Below are positions 55,517 through 63,604 of a stretch of 64,000 nt of DNA, one piece after another. A program made the position numbers and the translations under genes. The DNA is taken from contig CAMORT010000004.1 of the NCBI GenBank assembly GCA_946624065.1, positions 1 to 64,000 of the forward strand, written 5' to 3'. The DNA comes from F23-D06 sp002392325 (GTDB lineage: Bacteria; Bacteroidota; Bacteroidia; Bacteroidales; WCHB1-69). The notes below the pieces were generated by a model. The model saw only the letters and a program-made list of their open reading frames with translations, did not search any database and was not told the origin of the DNA. The number at the start of each line of letters is the position of its first letter. Position 1 is the first letter of the stretch.

Positions 55517-56776
55517 ATGAAAAGAACACTTGTCACGCTTGCCCTACTATTGAGCATAATTCCGGCTTTCAGCACCCATATTCTGATTCCCATGGATTTG
55601 GAACAAAGCAACCACTTAAAGGCATACGGAATCGCCTATTATGCGGTGGCGCATCAGATTGACATGAGTTGGCTGTTGAACTATCGGGGAGGCAGTTTTA
55701 TGTGTGGATATAGTGATGCGGTAGAGAACGAATGCCGTGTCAGAGGAGTCTCTTTTCAAGTCATCGCCGATGTACAGGCCCAGCAGATTCTGAACGAGAT
55801 TTCCTCCATGGAAAACAACATGAACGAAATCCGGCTCACCAAAGAGCCCAAAATAGCTGTGTATTCTCCCAAAAACAAGCTTCCCTGGGACGATGCTGTG
55901 ACACTTGTCCTCACATACGCTGAAATCCCCTATACCGTCATTTACGATGAAGAGGTTATCGGGGGGGAGTTGCCTAAATACGACTGGCTGCACTTGCACC
56001 ATGAGGACTTCACGGGCCAATACGGCAAGTTCTGGGCAAGTTACCGCAATGCCAAATGGTATCAGGATGATGTGCGCGAAAACGAGGACCGTGCAGCGCG
56101 TCTGGGTTTTGCCAAAGTGTCGCAAATGAAACTGGCCGTGGCCAAGGGCATCCGCGATTTCGTGGCCGGTGGCGGCTATTTGTTTGCCATGTGCTCCGGT
56201 CCTGACAGTTACGACATCGCCCTGGCCGCCGAAGGCGTGGACATCTGCGATGTGATGTTTGATGGTGACCCGATGGACCCGCAGGCACAAAGCAAACTGA
56301 ACTACAACAACTGCTTCGCTTTCACCAACTTCCGCATCGTGACCAACCCTTACGAATACGAGGTTTCCGACATTGATGTTAAACCAACCATCCACCTGAC
56401 CAACAAGAGCAACGATTTCTTCACCCTGTTCGAATTTTCCGCCAAGTGGGACCCCGTTCCCACCATGCTCTGTCAGAACCACATGAATGTTATCCCAGGG
56501 TTCATGGGACAAACCACCGCTTTTCGCAAGGATGTCATCAAACCCACGGTAACCATTATGGGAGAATCCGCCCAATTTGATGAGGCACGATATATTCACG
56601 GCGAATATGGCAAAGGAACCTGGACATTCTATTCCGGCCATGATCCCGAAGATTATCAGCATCTGGTAAACGACGAGCCAACCAATTTGGATCTTTTCCC
56701 CAATTCGGCCGGCTATCGGTTAATCTTGAACAATGTGTTGTTCCCTGCCGCTAAGAAGCAGCAGCAGAAAACCTAA
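55517..56776 (+). CDS. Conserved exported Bacteroidota protein often labelled asparagine synthetase B
   Basis: A 419-residue protein starting with a signal peptide (MKRTLVTLALLLSIIPAFS); ATG 55517 is used because an upstream in-frame start would add 16 residues before this signal. Conserved blocks ILIPMDLEQSNHLKAYGIAY, WLLNYRGGSFMCGYSDA, YDWLHLHHEDFTGQYGKFWA and DFVAGGGYLFAMCSGPDSYD match, as I recall it, a Bacteroidota family recorded as asparagine synthetase B. I see no N-terminal catalytic Cys for a glutaminase and no PPi-loop SGGxDS, so that label is not supported. GGGYLFAMCSGPD and FYSGHDPEDYQ resemble class I glutamine amidotransferase-like or ThuA-like folds. Converges with udk, overlapping by four bases. 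Confidence 0.75.
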   Translation: MKRTLVTLALLLSIIPAFSTHILIPMDLEQSNHLKAYGIAYYAVAHQIDMSWLLNYRGGSFMCGYSDAVENECRVRGVSFQVIADVQAQQILNEISSMENNMNEIRLTKEPKIAVYSPKNKLPWDDAVTLVLTYAEIPYTVIYDEEVIGGELPKYDWLHLHHEDFTGQYGKFWASYRNAKWYQDDVRENEDRAARLGFAKVSQMKLAVAKGIRDFVAGGGYLFAMCSGPDSYDIALAAEGVDICDVMFDGDPMDPQAQSKLNYNNCFAFTNFRIVTNPYEYEVSDIDVKPTIHLTNKSNDFFTLFEFSAKWDPVPTMLCQNHMNVIPGFMGQTTAFRKDVIKPTVTIMGESAQFDEARYIHGEYGKGTWTFYSGHDPEDYQHLVNDEPTNLDLFPNSAGYRLILNNVLFPAAKKQQQKT

Positions 56777-57387
56777 ACAATACCTAATGTCTGTTTTATT
56801 TTGGAAGTGAGAATATCGATGCCTTTTTCGTTTTCGGCACCGATGGGGATGATAATATCCGCAAGACGCTTAGAGGGCTCAATAAAGAGCTCGTGCATGG
56901 GTTTCACGAAGTTCTGGTAATGAACGATGGACTTGTCCAGTCCGCGCCCGCGCTCGTTCACATCGCGCTGGATAATGCGAATCAGGCGCTCGTCGGCATC
57001 GGTATCCACAAAAACTTTTATATCCAGATTCCGGCACAAAGAAGCGTCAGTGAAAATAAGGATCCCTTCCACAATCAGCACATCGCAAGGGTTTACGGGA
57101 ATGGTATCCTTTCCTCTACCGCAAGTCACATACGAATAGGTAGGCATCTCGATGGGATTTCCTGCCCGCAGTTCATCAATATGTTGGACCAGCAGCGGCC
57201 ATTCGATAGCTGACGGATGGTCGAAGTTGATCTTCTCTTTCTCTTCTTGCGGAAGATGTCCATTATCCTTGTAGTAAGCGTCTTGTGACAAAACGCTCAC
57301 TTTCTCACGCGGAATGCTTTGGATGATTTTCTTTACAACAGATGTTTTCCCGGAACCGGAGCCGCCGGCGATGCCAATCACTAACAT
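56773..57387 (-). CDS. udk: Uridine kinase
   Basis: Phosphorylates uridine and cytidine in pyrimidine salvage. ATG 57387 is chosen over an in-frame start at 57432 because the -7 box lies between them and because Udk proteins begin shortly before the P-loop. This gives 204 residues, the family norm. Walker A is GGSGSGKT (about 8-15); the family motifs LSQDAYYKD, INFDHPSAIEWPLLVQHIDE, GILIFTDASLCRNLDIKVFV, and RIIQRDVNERGRGLDKSIVHY are all present. It is monocistronic by position, between convergent genes and the tRNA-Gln terminator. Confidence 0.96.
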   Translation of the reverse strand: MLVIGIAGGSGSGKTSVVKKIIQSIPREKVSVLSQDAYYKDNGHLPQEEKEKINFDHPSAIEWPLLVQHIDELRAGNPIEMPTYSYVTCGRGKDTIPVNPCDVLIVEGILIFTDASLCRNLDIKVFVDTDADERLIRIIQRDVNERGRGLDKSIVHYQNFVKPMHELFIEPSKRLADIIIPIGAENEKGIDILTSKIKQTLGIV

Positions 57388-57412
57388 AGGAGTATCTTTT
57401 AAATTACCGTTG

Positions 57413-57420
57413 CAAAGATA
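57413..57420 (-). promoter_or_regulatory. Bacteroidetes -7 box (TATCTTTG) for udk
   Basis: TAnnTTTG on the minus strand 25 nt before the chosen udk ATG; it supports that start over the upstream one. Confidence 0.65.
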
Positions 57421-57435
57421 ACTATTTTTCAATAA

Positions 57436-57463
57436 AAAAACACGCTGAATTCAGCGTGTTTTT
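57436..57463 (-). terminator. Palindromic terminator of tRNA-Gln
   Basis: CACGCTGAATTCAGCGTG (57441-57458) is a perfect palindrome flanked by five A and five T, so a hairpin with a T tract forms in either direction. It lies 14 nt after the 3' end of the tRNA and upstream of the udk promoter. Confidence 0.8.
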
Positions 57464-57476
57464 CTTTTCATTTCTG

Positions 57477-57547
57477 TTGCCCCGATAGGACTCGAACCCA
57501 TACAAACAGAACCAGAATCTGCTGTGCTACCATTACACCACAGGGCA
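57477..57547 (-). tRNA. tRNA-Gln (anticodon CTG)
   Basis: The minus strand folds into a full cloverleaf of 71 nt. The acceptor TGCCCTG pairs with CGGGGCA, with A as discriminator. The D arm is GTG...CAC with GGTAG in the loop. The anticodon arm is GCAGA-TTCTGGT-TCTGT with U33 followed by CTG. The T arm is ATGGG-TTCGAGT-CCTAT. The CCA end is not encoded. It reads CAG codons; a separate TTG-anticodon tRNA is expected elsewhere in the genome. Confidence 0.93.
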
Positions 57548-57601
57548 ATTCGTTTGAGCGCGCAAAAATACATTTTTTTTTGAAACACGCTCAAACGAAT
57601 T
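57547..57601. repeat. 14-bp inverted repeat flanking the tRNA-Gln promoter
   Basis: AATTCGTTTGAGCG (57547-57560) and its exact reverse complement (57588-57601) enclose the -7 box of the tRNA gene; the right arm contains the -33 CAAA. The left arm starts at the first base of the tRNA. It might terminate the DUF6515 transcript or control the tRNA promoter. Confidence 0.6.
57563..57595 (-). promoter_or_regulatory. Promoter of tRNA-Gln (-7 TATTTTTG, -33 TTTG)
   Basis: On the minus strand the -33 element TTTG (57592-57595) and the -7 element TATTTTTG (57563-57570) are 21 nt apart, a good fit to the Bacteroidota consensus. The tRNA begins 15 nt beyond the -7 box. Confidence 0.7.
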
Positions 57602-57622
57602 ATTATTTTTTTGTTTTTTCTT

Positions 57623-58777
57623 TTATGAGACGAAGACCACTTCGTACCAGAGGTATCCGCTCACCACTACTTCTTTGTAGTACACGTTATCAACTTTGAA
57701 GTACACATTGCCGTCGAGTACAATCTCTTCGTAGTTGCTGGGCAGTTCTGCCACACGTGCTCCGATGGGAGGTGCCACCACTTCGTAGTCATTCTTTCTC
57801 GGCACATAGAAGGTTCCATCATCGTAGTAGTAGGTCACATTTCTGTGGATTACGATCACCGGTCTCCAGGTGTGGAAGATGGTGTGGGCAATCACGGCTC
57901 CGATAGGCGGGCGGCAGATTATGTAGTATCCGTTGATATAGCGGCAGAAGACGCTGTTGTAGAAGTAGTAGGGCATGCCGTGATAGTACACCGGGCGGAT
58001 GTGACGCGGAACATTCATGTGATATCCGAAATTGTGGTGATTCGGGTGCACATACGGCATGGGTTTCGGTGCGGGTCCAGCACCAGGAGCACCTGCGTGT
58101 CCGTGATTCTGCGGAGCCGGCTGCGGACGTGCCTGACCATGCTCATTGTAGCCTCTCTTGGTAGCATCATCCGTTGTAGCGCTGGCAGTGGGCGCGGGAC
58201 CTCTGCTGGAAACACTGCTGCTGGCAGCGGGCTTGTTGCTTACCGTGGCGGTTCCACTGCTTGTACGAGCGTTGGTTGCCGTAGAAGACGGTGTTGCCGT
58301 AGTGGGTTTTGTGCTCACACTACCCGTTCTGCTTGCGGAGGTGGGAGTGGATGCGGGTCTTGCTGTTGAAGAACCAGCACTGGCAGGTGTCCGTGACACG
58401 GATGATCCGCTTGAACTGGTATTGGCAGGTCTTGTAGTTGCTGCCGAGGACGGTCTTGCCGTAGAGTTGGAAGCGGGTCTGGCAGTTTGAGAGGAAGTCT
58501 GACGACTTACCGTGGTTGGTCTGGATGTGCTTGACGGACGAGCCGTTGCGTTGGAACGAGATGCTGCTGTTGATTGAGCTCTTTGGTAACTATTGTTCGC
58601 TTTGTTTAGTTGAGCATCCCCCCTTTGCATTTGGCGATTTGCCTGGGTGCTTACCGATGTAGTTTGAGTTCTACTACTGCTGGGAGCAGTTTGCCGTGCA
58701 GGCGCCTGGGCCATAACTTCCGTGAGGGTCAAACTCCCTACACAGAGCATCAACGACAGGATTAAGTTCTTTTTCAT
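57623..58777 (-). CDS. DUF6515-type protein with long Ser/Thr/Ala-rich region
   Basis: A 384-residue exported protein. Signal peptide (KKNLILSLMLCVGSLTLTEVMA, cleavage before Gln), then ~200 residues almost entirely Ser, Thr, Ala, Arg, Asn and Pro with loose repeats of ARPSS/ARPAS. The C-terminal ~140 residues have the DUF6515-like pattern of short Tyr-rich strands: GTFYVPRKNDYEVVAPPIGA, RVAELPSNYEEIVLDGNVYF, and KVDNVYYKEVVV. Function is unknown; similar domains are found in periplasmic or surface proteins. Its low-complexity half resembles that of the lipoprotein at 51760, although the rest differs. Confidence 0.75.
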   Translation of the reverse strand: MKKNLILSLMLCVGSLTLTEVMAQAPARQTAPSSSRTQTTSVSTQANRQMQRGDAQLNKANNSYQRAQSTAASRSNATARPSSTSRPTTVSRQTSSQTARPASNSTARPSSAATTRPANTSSSGSSVSRTPASAGSSTARPASTPTSASRTGSVSTKPTTATPSSTATNARTSSGTATVSNKPAASSSVSSRGPAPTASATTDDATKRGYNEHGQARPQPAPQNHGHAGAPGAGPAPKPMPYVHPNHHNFGYHMNVPRHIRPVYYHGMPYYFYNSVFCRYINGYYIICRPPIGAVIAHTIFHTWRPVIVIHRNVTYYYDDGTFYVPRKNDYEVVAPPIGARVAELPSNYEEIVLDGNVYFKVDNVYYKEVVVSGYLWYEVVFVS

Positions 58778-58844
58778 CTCTTTAAGATTTTAGATTGTTA
58801 TAAAATCAATGTCAAAGACAACGAACAATCTATAATGTTTAAAA

Positions 58845-60953
58845 TTAGTGTTGGATGATTAATCGTTTTGTCATCACTTTGCGTTCGTCACTTAGCGTAA
58901 CTGTATAAAAACCAGCAGGTAACGAACGAATATCCATATTAGAATTATGGTGATCCAACGACTGCTGTATCAACAATCTTCCTGTAATATCATATATGGA
59001 AGCCGTAACTTGGGCACTTGATCCGGGAAAATGGACATGAATTTCAGTGGAGGCAGGATTAGGAAATATGGTAAAGGTGTCGTCTTCCGCCTCTTCAATT
59101 CCAGCAGGCGAATAGTCGCTGTCCCATCTGAGTTCAAAACCATCCCCATTCAAATAATTGTCGGAACGGAATTCAAAAGCAATATTATTAGAATAGAAGA
59201 TCATATCGTCAGGCAGTTCTGAGCCCTGAATGGTAGCCAACAATTCTTTAGGAAATACACTACGGTCGTAGATGAACAAATAATCACCTTCGGCAATATC
59301 CAATTCAGTAAAAGAAACGCTAACCCAAGATGCGTGCGGAAGCGAGAGTCTCCACACACAATTGGCGTTGGATCTGTACTTCATATCCCCGCTACCATCT
59401 GTCAAGACTCCCCTGTATTTGCGAATGACATTGGACTGGCAAGATGCCTCATGGCGGGAAACCGAGTATTTCAAACGCCAACCTGGCGCGGTCACAGAAT
59501 CATCCGTAACGAAGGTAATATACAGACTGTCTGTCTGGCAGTTGAATGAATTTTCGGAGGGCATGGAACCGGAGAAGGATTTAAGCAAACGCCCTTGGTT
59601 AGGATGCCCGTCCCAGAAAGAAAGGGAGTCATGGCCTTGTTGCGTCTCAAAGGCAAGCAATTGCACATGAACACTATAGGCGCTATCCTCCGTAATCACA
59701 TAGGTACAATTGGCATTATTCAGATAATCCAAGGAGTTGCTTCCGTCTTCAAGCGTACCGCTGGCGCACTTAATAATGTTATTGGCACAATAGTAAGGGT
59801 AGTCGGGACTGCCCGGATAAATGTTCCGCACCACTCGTTGGGAGTGACTGTATCCGCCAACCGCATTGGAGTCGGCCGGCACCGCTTTCAGGATATAAAA
59901 ACCGTTTGAGGATCCACCCCAACCGAAGTTGAAATGGAAATAGTCTCTGTTATCATAGCCGTCGCACACAAAGGCGTGGCAACCCTCGTCGCTGCAACCG
60001 GAATAATAGAGCGGGCGACTTGCGTCCAGATTCTCTTTCAGAATGTTTTTCCACTGGCTCAGACTATAACTCGAGCGTTCCAGGTATTCGCAATTGGTGC
60101 TGTATCCGAAATAATGTGTCAAAGCCCAAGGCACATCTTGAGAATATGCGCCGGAGCCATCCGCACCATACATCATGTCCACCGCCGTGCCGCAATGGAA
60201 GATCAATTTGGCAACTTCGTTGTTGTAGAAGTCCAACTTGTCACTCATGGCCTCATAAAAATAGTTTTGCTGGGAGAAGTTCACATAGAAATCTCCGTAA
60301 TCTGTATGGTTTGTGTGAAAACCTTGTCCACTATGCGGATAGCGATAGTAGTACATTATCATGGCCATGGCCACAGCCACACATCCATTGGGCGTGCGCA
60401 TGTCGTATCCGCCGGGAGCTTCGGGATCGATTGGGGAATATGCGTTGTAATAGCGTGTTTGGTTCCAAAGGGCTGTGATCAGGGGGTGCACAATAACGGT
60501 ATCCTGGTCTTTGGTTCCATAGGCATAATCCAAAGCATCCCATTGGTGCCGCACCTCTTCCGATGGAGTAATTTGCTGATTACGGGCATATTGCACCTGG
60601 CTGGCATAATACTCTATCCACATGTTGGCAGCGGGCGCGGGATTCTCATAATCATATTGCTGGTCGGTGGAATAGGCCAGCATGGGCATCACCGCATCAT
60701 CAGCGGCCATCACGATAAAACCCTTCGGGAAATTCACGATCAGCAATAGCGTATCGTGCTGTTTTACCACAAAATGATAGTCTTTAGGCAATGAACATTC
60801 CTCCGGAGAACCGGCGGGGAGCACCTGCTGGAAAGCCGCAACCGCCTTGTTCATTAAATATTTAGGGGTGACGGGGGCTGCGAAAGTGGAATTCACCACC
60901 ATCAGTAACCCTGTCAGGAATGCCAATAAAAAGATTTTATTTTTCATTTTCAA
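58845..60953 (-). CDS. C10 family cysteine protease with CUB-like domains and T9SS sorting signal
   Basis: A 702-residue secreted protease of the streptopain (C10) family. Signal peptide at 1-25, then a SpeB-like inhibitory propeptide (~27-130, with GFIVMAADDAVMPMLAYS). The catalytic domain has nucleophile Cys191 (NGCVAVAMAMIM), His326 (CHAFVCDGY) and the late FHFNFGWGG. Two CUB-like regions follow, around 395-510 and 515-620 (CTYVI...; CVWRLSLPHASWVSVSFTEL). The last ~77 residues from TFTIFPNPASTEI to MTKRLIIQH are a type A T9SS C-terminal domain, so the enzyme should be surface-bound or released. Relatives include periodontain and interpain A, which attack host proteins. Its -7 box lies only 15 nt before the ATG. 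Confidence 0.92.
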   Translation of the reverse strand: MKMKNKIFLLAFLTGLLMVVNSTFAAPVTPKYLMNKAVAAFQQVLPAGSPEECSLPKDYHFVVKQHDTLLLIVNFPKGFIVMAADDAVMPMLAYSTDQQYDYENPAPAANMWIEYYASQVQYARNQQITPSEEVRHQWDALDYAYGTKDQDTVIVHPLITALWNQTRYYNAYSPIDPEAPGGYDMRTPNGCVAVAMAMIMYYYRYPHSGQGFHTNHTDYGDFYVNFSQQNYFYEAMSDKLDFYNNEVAKLIFHCGTAVDMMYGADGSGAYSQDVPWALTHYFGYSTNCEYLERSSYSLSQWKNILKENLDASRPLYYSGCSDEGCHAFVCDGYDNRDYFHFNFGWGGSSNGFYILKAVPADSNAVGGYSHSQRVVRNIYPGSPDYPYYCANNIIKCASGTLEDGSNSLDYLNNANCTYVITEDSAYSVHVQLLAFETQQGHDSLSFWDGHPNQGRLLKSFSGSMPSENSFNCQTDSLYITFVTDDSVTAPGWRLKYSVSRHEASCQSNVIRKYRGVLTDGSGDMKYRSNANCVWRLSLPHASWVSVSFTELDIAEGDYLFIYDRSVFPKELLATIQGSELPDDMIFYSNNIAFEFRSDNYLNGDGFELRWDSDYSPAGIEEAEDDTFTIFPNPASTEIHVHFPGSSAQVTASIYDITGRLLIQQSLDHHNSNMDIRSLPAGFYTVTLSDERKVMTKRLIIQH

Positions 60954-60967
60954 TTTTTTAAAGGGTG

Positions 60968-60975
60968 CAAAAATA
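60968..60975 (-). promoter_or_regulatory. Bacteroidetes -7 box (TATTTTTG) for the C10 protease
   Basis: TAnnTTTG on the minus strand; it begins where the T tract of the preceding gene's terminator ends, so terminator and promoter are fused back to back. The leader would be under 10 nt. Confidence 0.55.
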
Positions 60976-61010
60976 AAAAAATTAGGATACTTGACGACAA
61001 ATATCCTAAT
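60975..61010 (-). terminator. Terminator of the four-helix-bundle gene
   Basis: ATTAGGATA (60981-60989) pairs with TATCCTAAT (61002-61010), 12-nt loop; on the minus strand the hairpin runs into seven T. It lies 22 nt after the stop codon. Confidence 0.8.
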
Positions 61011-61032
61011 TAATTTATAAGTTTGCGGTCAA

Positions 61033-61485
61033 CTAAAAGTTGTTAATGTCAGGGATAGGGTCCATCAGATCGTCATCTTTGTCCTCGCGCATAGAACTGC
61101 CCGTGGAGCGTTGAAGCGAGGCGATGAGCGAACCGATCATCTTGGTGAGTTCCATCAACTGGTTGCGGGAATGCTCGGTGGATTCTACCGGGAAAAGGCC
61201 TTTTTTGGACAGGATTTCGGTGAACACCACGCACTCGCGCACGGAACTCTTGGCCATTTTAAGATAATACAAGAACTGCGTTTTGCTGCGGGATGATCCT
61301 TCCGCTGTATGCAATGCGATATTCTGTGCGGATTTAAGGAAAGATTCAACCAAAACTTTTTGAGTAATAGTGTTTTCCAATTTGCCTAATTCATCATATA
61401 GCCAAACAATATAATCCATCGCTTTGGCATATATTCTCAGATCCTCAAACCTGAAGAAGCTAACGTTGTTATCGTTTTCGTTCAT
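61033..61485 (-). CDS. Four-helix-bundle protein (S23 / 23S rRNA intervening-sequence family)
   Basis: A 150-residue helical protein of the four helix bundle family named after proteins encoded in 23S rRNA intervening sequences. Typical blocks are FRFEDLRIYAKAMDYIVWLY, FLKSAQNIALHTAEGSSRS and KTQFLYYLKMAKSSVRECVV, with the helix LMELTKMIGSLIASL later. The family is common in Bacteroidota, usually as a stand-alone gene, and its function is unresolved; structures show a pentameric helical assembly in relatives. It has its own promoter and terminator here and is not in an rRNA gene. Confidence 0.9.
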   Translation of the reverse strand: MNENDNNVSFFRFEDLRIYAKAMDYIVWLYDELGKLENTITQKVLVESFLKSAQNIALHTAEGSSRSKTQFLYYLKMAKSSVRECVVFTEILSKKGLFPVESTEHSRNQLMELTKMIGSLIASLQRSTGSSMREDKDDDLMDPIPDINNF

Positions 61486-61519
61486 AATACTTAATCTTTA
61501 TAAAGTTAATAATAGGCAC

Positions 61520-61527
61520 CAAAAATA
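61520..61527 (-). promoter_or_regulatory. Bacteroidetes -7 box (TATTTTTG) for the four-helix-bundle gene
   Basis: TAnnTTTG on the minus strand, 34 nt before the start codon at 61485. Confidence 0.55.
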
Positions 61528-61633
61528 ATTTTTTTTTTCAAATCCGCAACTTTTTTTATGTTTTTTTGTTGTTTTTTTTCATCGTCTTGCATTTAAAGCG
61601 GCACCGATAGAGGAAAACAAAACCAAATTTTAT

Positions 61634-61641
61634 TAATTTTG
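61634..61641 (+). promoter_or_regulatory. Bacteroidetes -7 box (TAATTTTG) for the M23 peptidase operon
   Basis: TAnnTTTG match 31 nt before the ATG at 61673. Confidence 0.55.
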
Positions 61642-61672
61642 CAGCCGCTAAAACATACTGTCATTTTATAAA

Positions 61673-62581
61673 ATGGGGAAGTTTCAGAAGATCAAAAACA
61701 TTTGGAAGATAATCGTCAAGGATTGGAAGACGCGGTATCGTCTGGTTTTTTCCAATGAAGAAACCTTGGAGCAGCGTTTTGTGGTCAGGCACATCACCAT
61801 TCAAAAAGTGTTTGTGGTAGCCGTCCTCGCCGCTTTCATTGTTTTCCTGCTCACAACCGTCCTCATTGCGCTGACCCCATTGCGCTTGTACATACCGGGT
61901 TACACCTCCAACAAAGACTACAAGATGTATCGACAGGCGGCCAACAAGATTGATTCGTTGGAGAAGGTTATCGCCTACAATCAGGAGTACATTGACCATT
62001 TTTCCGCCATGGCAAAAGGAGAAGTGCCCACGGCTGAAGAGATGGACAAGAATGCGGCCGCCACACCGCAGGTGCACACCCGTGAACGCCGCAAGGACCT
62101 GGCGAAACAGACTCAGAACATCATCGAAGAGGCCGAGATGATTTTGGGGCGCGTGCATAACAACAGCACCGTATCCAAGCCCAGTATTGACCAAGCCAAA
62201 ATCAGCAACCTCTCCATATACCCACCCGCATTAGGTGCGGTTACGCGTGTGTTCAACCTCGGAGAGAACCATTTTGGCATTGACATCAACGGGAACAGAA
62301 ACAGCGCTGTGAACTGCGTGGCCAACGGGGTGGTCATCTTCGCCGGTTTCAACGCCAACGACGGCCATGTCATCATCGTGCAACACCCGGGAAATCTGAT
62401 TTCCGTGTACAAGCGGAACTCCTCATTACTAAAAAAATGCGGCGACAAAGTGTATGCCGGAACCCCCATTGCCATTATGGGAAACAGCGGTGCCGCAGAG
62501 GGGAAGACCACCCACCTGCACTTTGAATTGTGGTATAACGGATTCCCTATCAACCCATTAGATTATCTTGTCATTCATTAG
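61673..62581 (+). CDS. M23 family metallopeptidase, membrane-anchored
   Basis: A 302-residue peptidoglycan hydrolase-type protein. A basic cytoplasmic N-terminus is followed by one membrane helix (about residues 46-68), a coiled-coil-like stretch (~85-160), and a C-terminal LytM/M23 domain in the periplasm. The zinc ligands of M23 are present: His200 and Asp204 (HFGID) and His283 in HLHFE (281-285), with the additional His281. It could therefore be an active endopeptidase rather than one of the degenerate LytM activators. It begins a plus-strand group with phoH and lpxK, 3 nt before phoH. Confidence 0.93.
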   Translation: MGKFQKIKNIWKIIVKDWKTRYRLVFSNEETLEQRFVVRHITIQKVFVVAVLAAFIVFLLTTVLIALTPLRLYIPGYTSNKDYKMYRQAANKIDSLEKVIAYNQEYIDHFSAMAKGEVPTAEEMDKNAAATPQVHTRERRKDLAKQTQNIIEEAEMILGRVHNNSTVSKPSIDQAKISNLSIYPPALGAVTRVFNLGENHFGIDINGNRNSAVNCVANGVVIFAGFNANDGHVIIVQHPGNLISVYKRNSSLLKKCGDKVYAGTPIAIMGNSGAAEGKTTHLHFELWYNGFPINPLDYLVIH

Positions 62582-62584
62582 AAT

Positions 62585-63604
62585 ATGGAAAAAACAATCA
62601 GTATAGAGCCCTCTGATGTGGTCGGATTGTACGGCAGTCAGAACGCGAATATAGAACTGCTCAAAAACATTTTCCCTAAGTTGAAAATCATTGCCCGAGG
62701 CAACGACATCAAGGTGGCGGGCGAGGATCACGAAGTGGAACTTTTTGAAGAGCGCGTGCAACTATTGGTTAAGCATTTGGAAGAGTACGGGAAACTGACC
62801 GAAACCGACATTCTGAACATCATCGCCATGGAAGACGACAGTTTTTACCGTTTGGACGGCGATGGCAGCAATGTCATTGTGCACGGACGCGAGGGGAAAA
62901 TCATCAAAGCCATCACACCCAACCAGAAAAAGATGGTGGAGAGCGCCAACAAGAACGACATGGTGTTTGCCATCGGTCCTGCCGGCACCGGGAAAACCTA
63001 CACAGCCGTCGCTCTTGCCGTCAGAGCACTGAAAAACAAACAGATACGCCGAATCATCCTGACCCGTCCGGCGGTGGAGGCAGGCGAAAATTTAGGTTTT
63101 CTGCCCGGTGATTTACGGGACAAACTGGACCCCTATTTGCAACCGCTGTACGATGCGCTGTGGGATATGATTCCCATGCAGAAGCTCATGTCGTACATGG
63201 AGGACAAGGTCATTGAGATTGCGCCGTTAGCTTTCATGCGCGGACGCACTTTGGACAATGCCTATGTCATCCTCGATGAAGCGCAAAACGCCACTTCGGC
63301 GCAGTTGAAGATGTTTCTCACCCGTATGGGCAAGAATGCCAAATTCTTCATCACCGGTGACATCACGCAAATTGACCTGCCCAAGAACCAGCAGTCGGGA
63401 CTTATTCAGGCCGACCGCATTTTGAGCAAGATTCCGGGCATTGACTTCATCTACATGGACGCTCGCGACGTGGTGCGCCATCATTTGGTGACCAAAATCA
63501 TCAAGAGTTACGAAGATTACGAGGAAAAGCAGGCCGCTTACGAGCAGAAACGCAAAGAAGAGCGATTGGCGCAAAAGGCGGAAAACAAAACGGCAAATGA
63601 GTAA
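62585..63604 (+). CDS. PhoH family P-loop ATPase
   Basis: A 339-residue cytoplasmic protein of the PhoH/PhoL family, ATPases related to superfamily 1 helicases and linked to RNA metabolism. An N-terminal KH-like region (~1-100, with LKIIARGNDIKVAGED) precedes the PhoH domain. That domain has Walker A GPAGTGKT at 131-138, the family block LTRPAVEAGENLGFLPGDL, Walker B AYVILDEAQNA, and ITGDITQIDLPKNQQSGL. The C-terminus is a charged Lys/Glu/Gln-rich tail. It overlaps the lpxK start by eight bases, implying translational coupling. Confidence 0.95.
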   Translation: MEKTISIEPSDVVGLYGSQNANIELLKNIFPKLKIIARGNDIKVAGEDHEVELFEERVQLLVKHLEEYGKLTETDILNIIAMEDDSFYRLDGDGSNVIVHGREGKIIKAITPNQKKMVESANKNDMVFAIGPAGTGKTYTAVALAVRALKNKQIRRIILTRPAVEAGENLGFLPGDLRDKLDPYLQPLYDALWDMIPMQKLMSYMEDKVIEIAPLAFMRGRTLDNAYVILDEAQNATSAQLKMFLTRMGKNAKFFITGDITQIDLPKNQQSGLIQADRILSKIPGIDFIYMDARDVVRHHLVTKIIKSYEDYEEKQAAYEQKRKEERLAQKAENKTANE

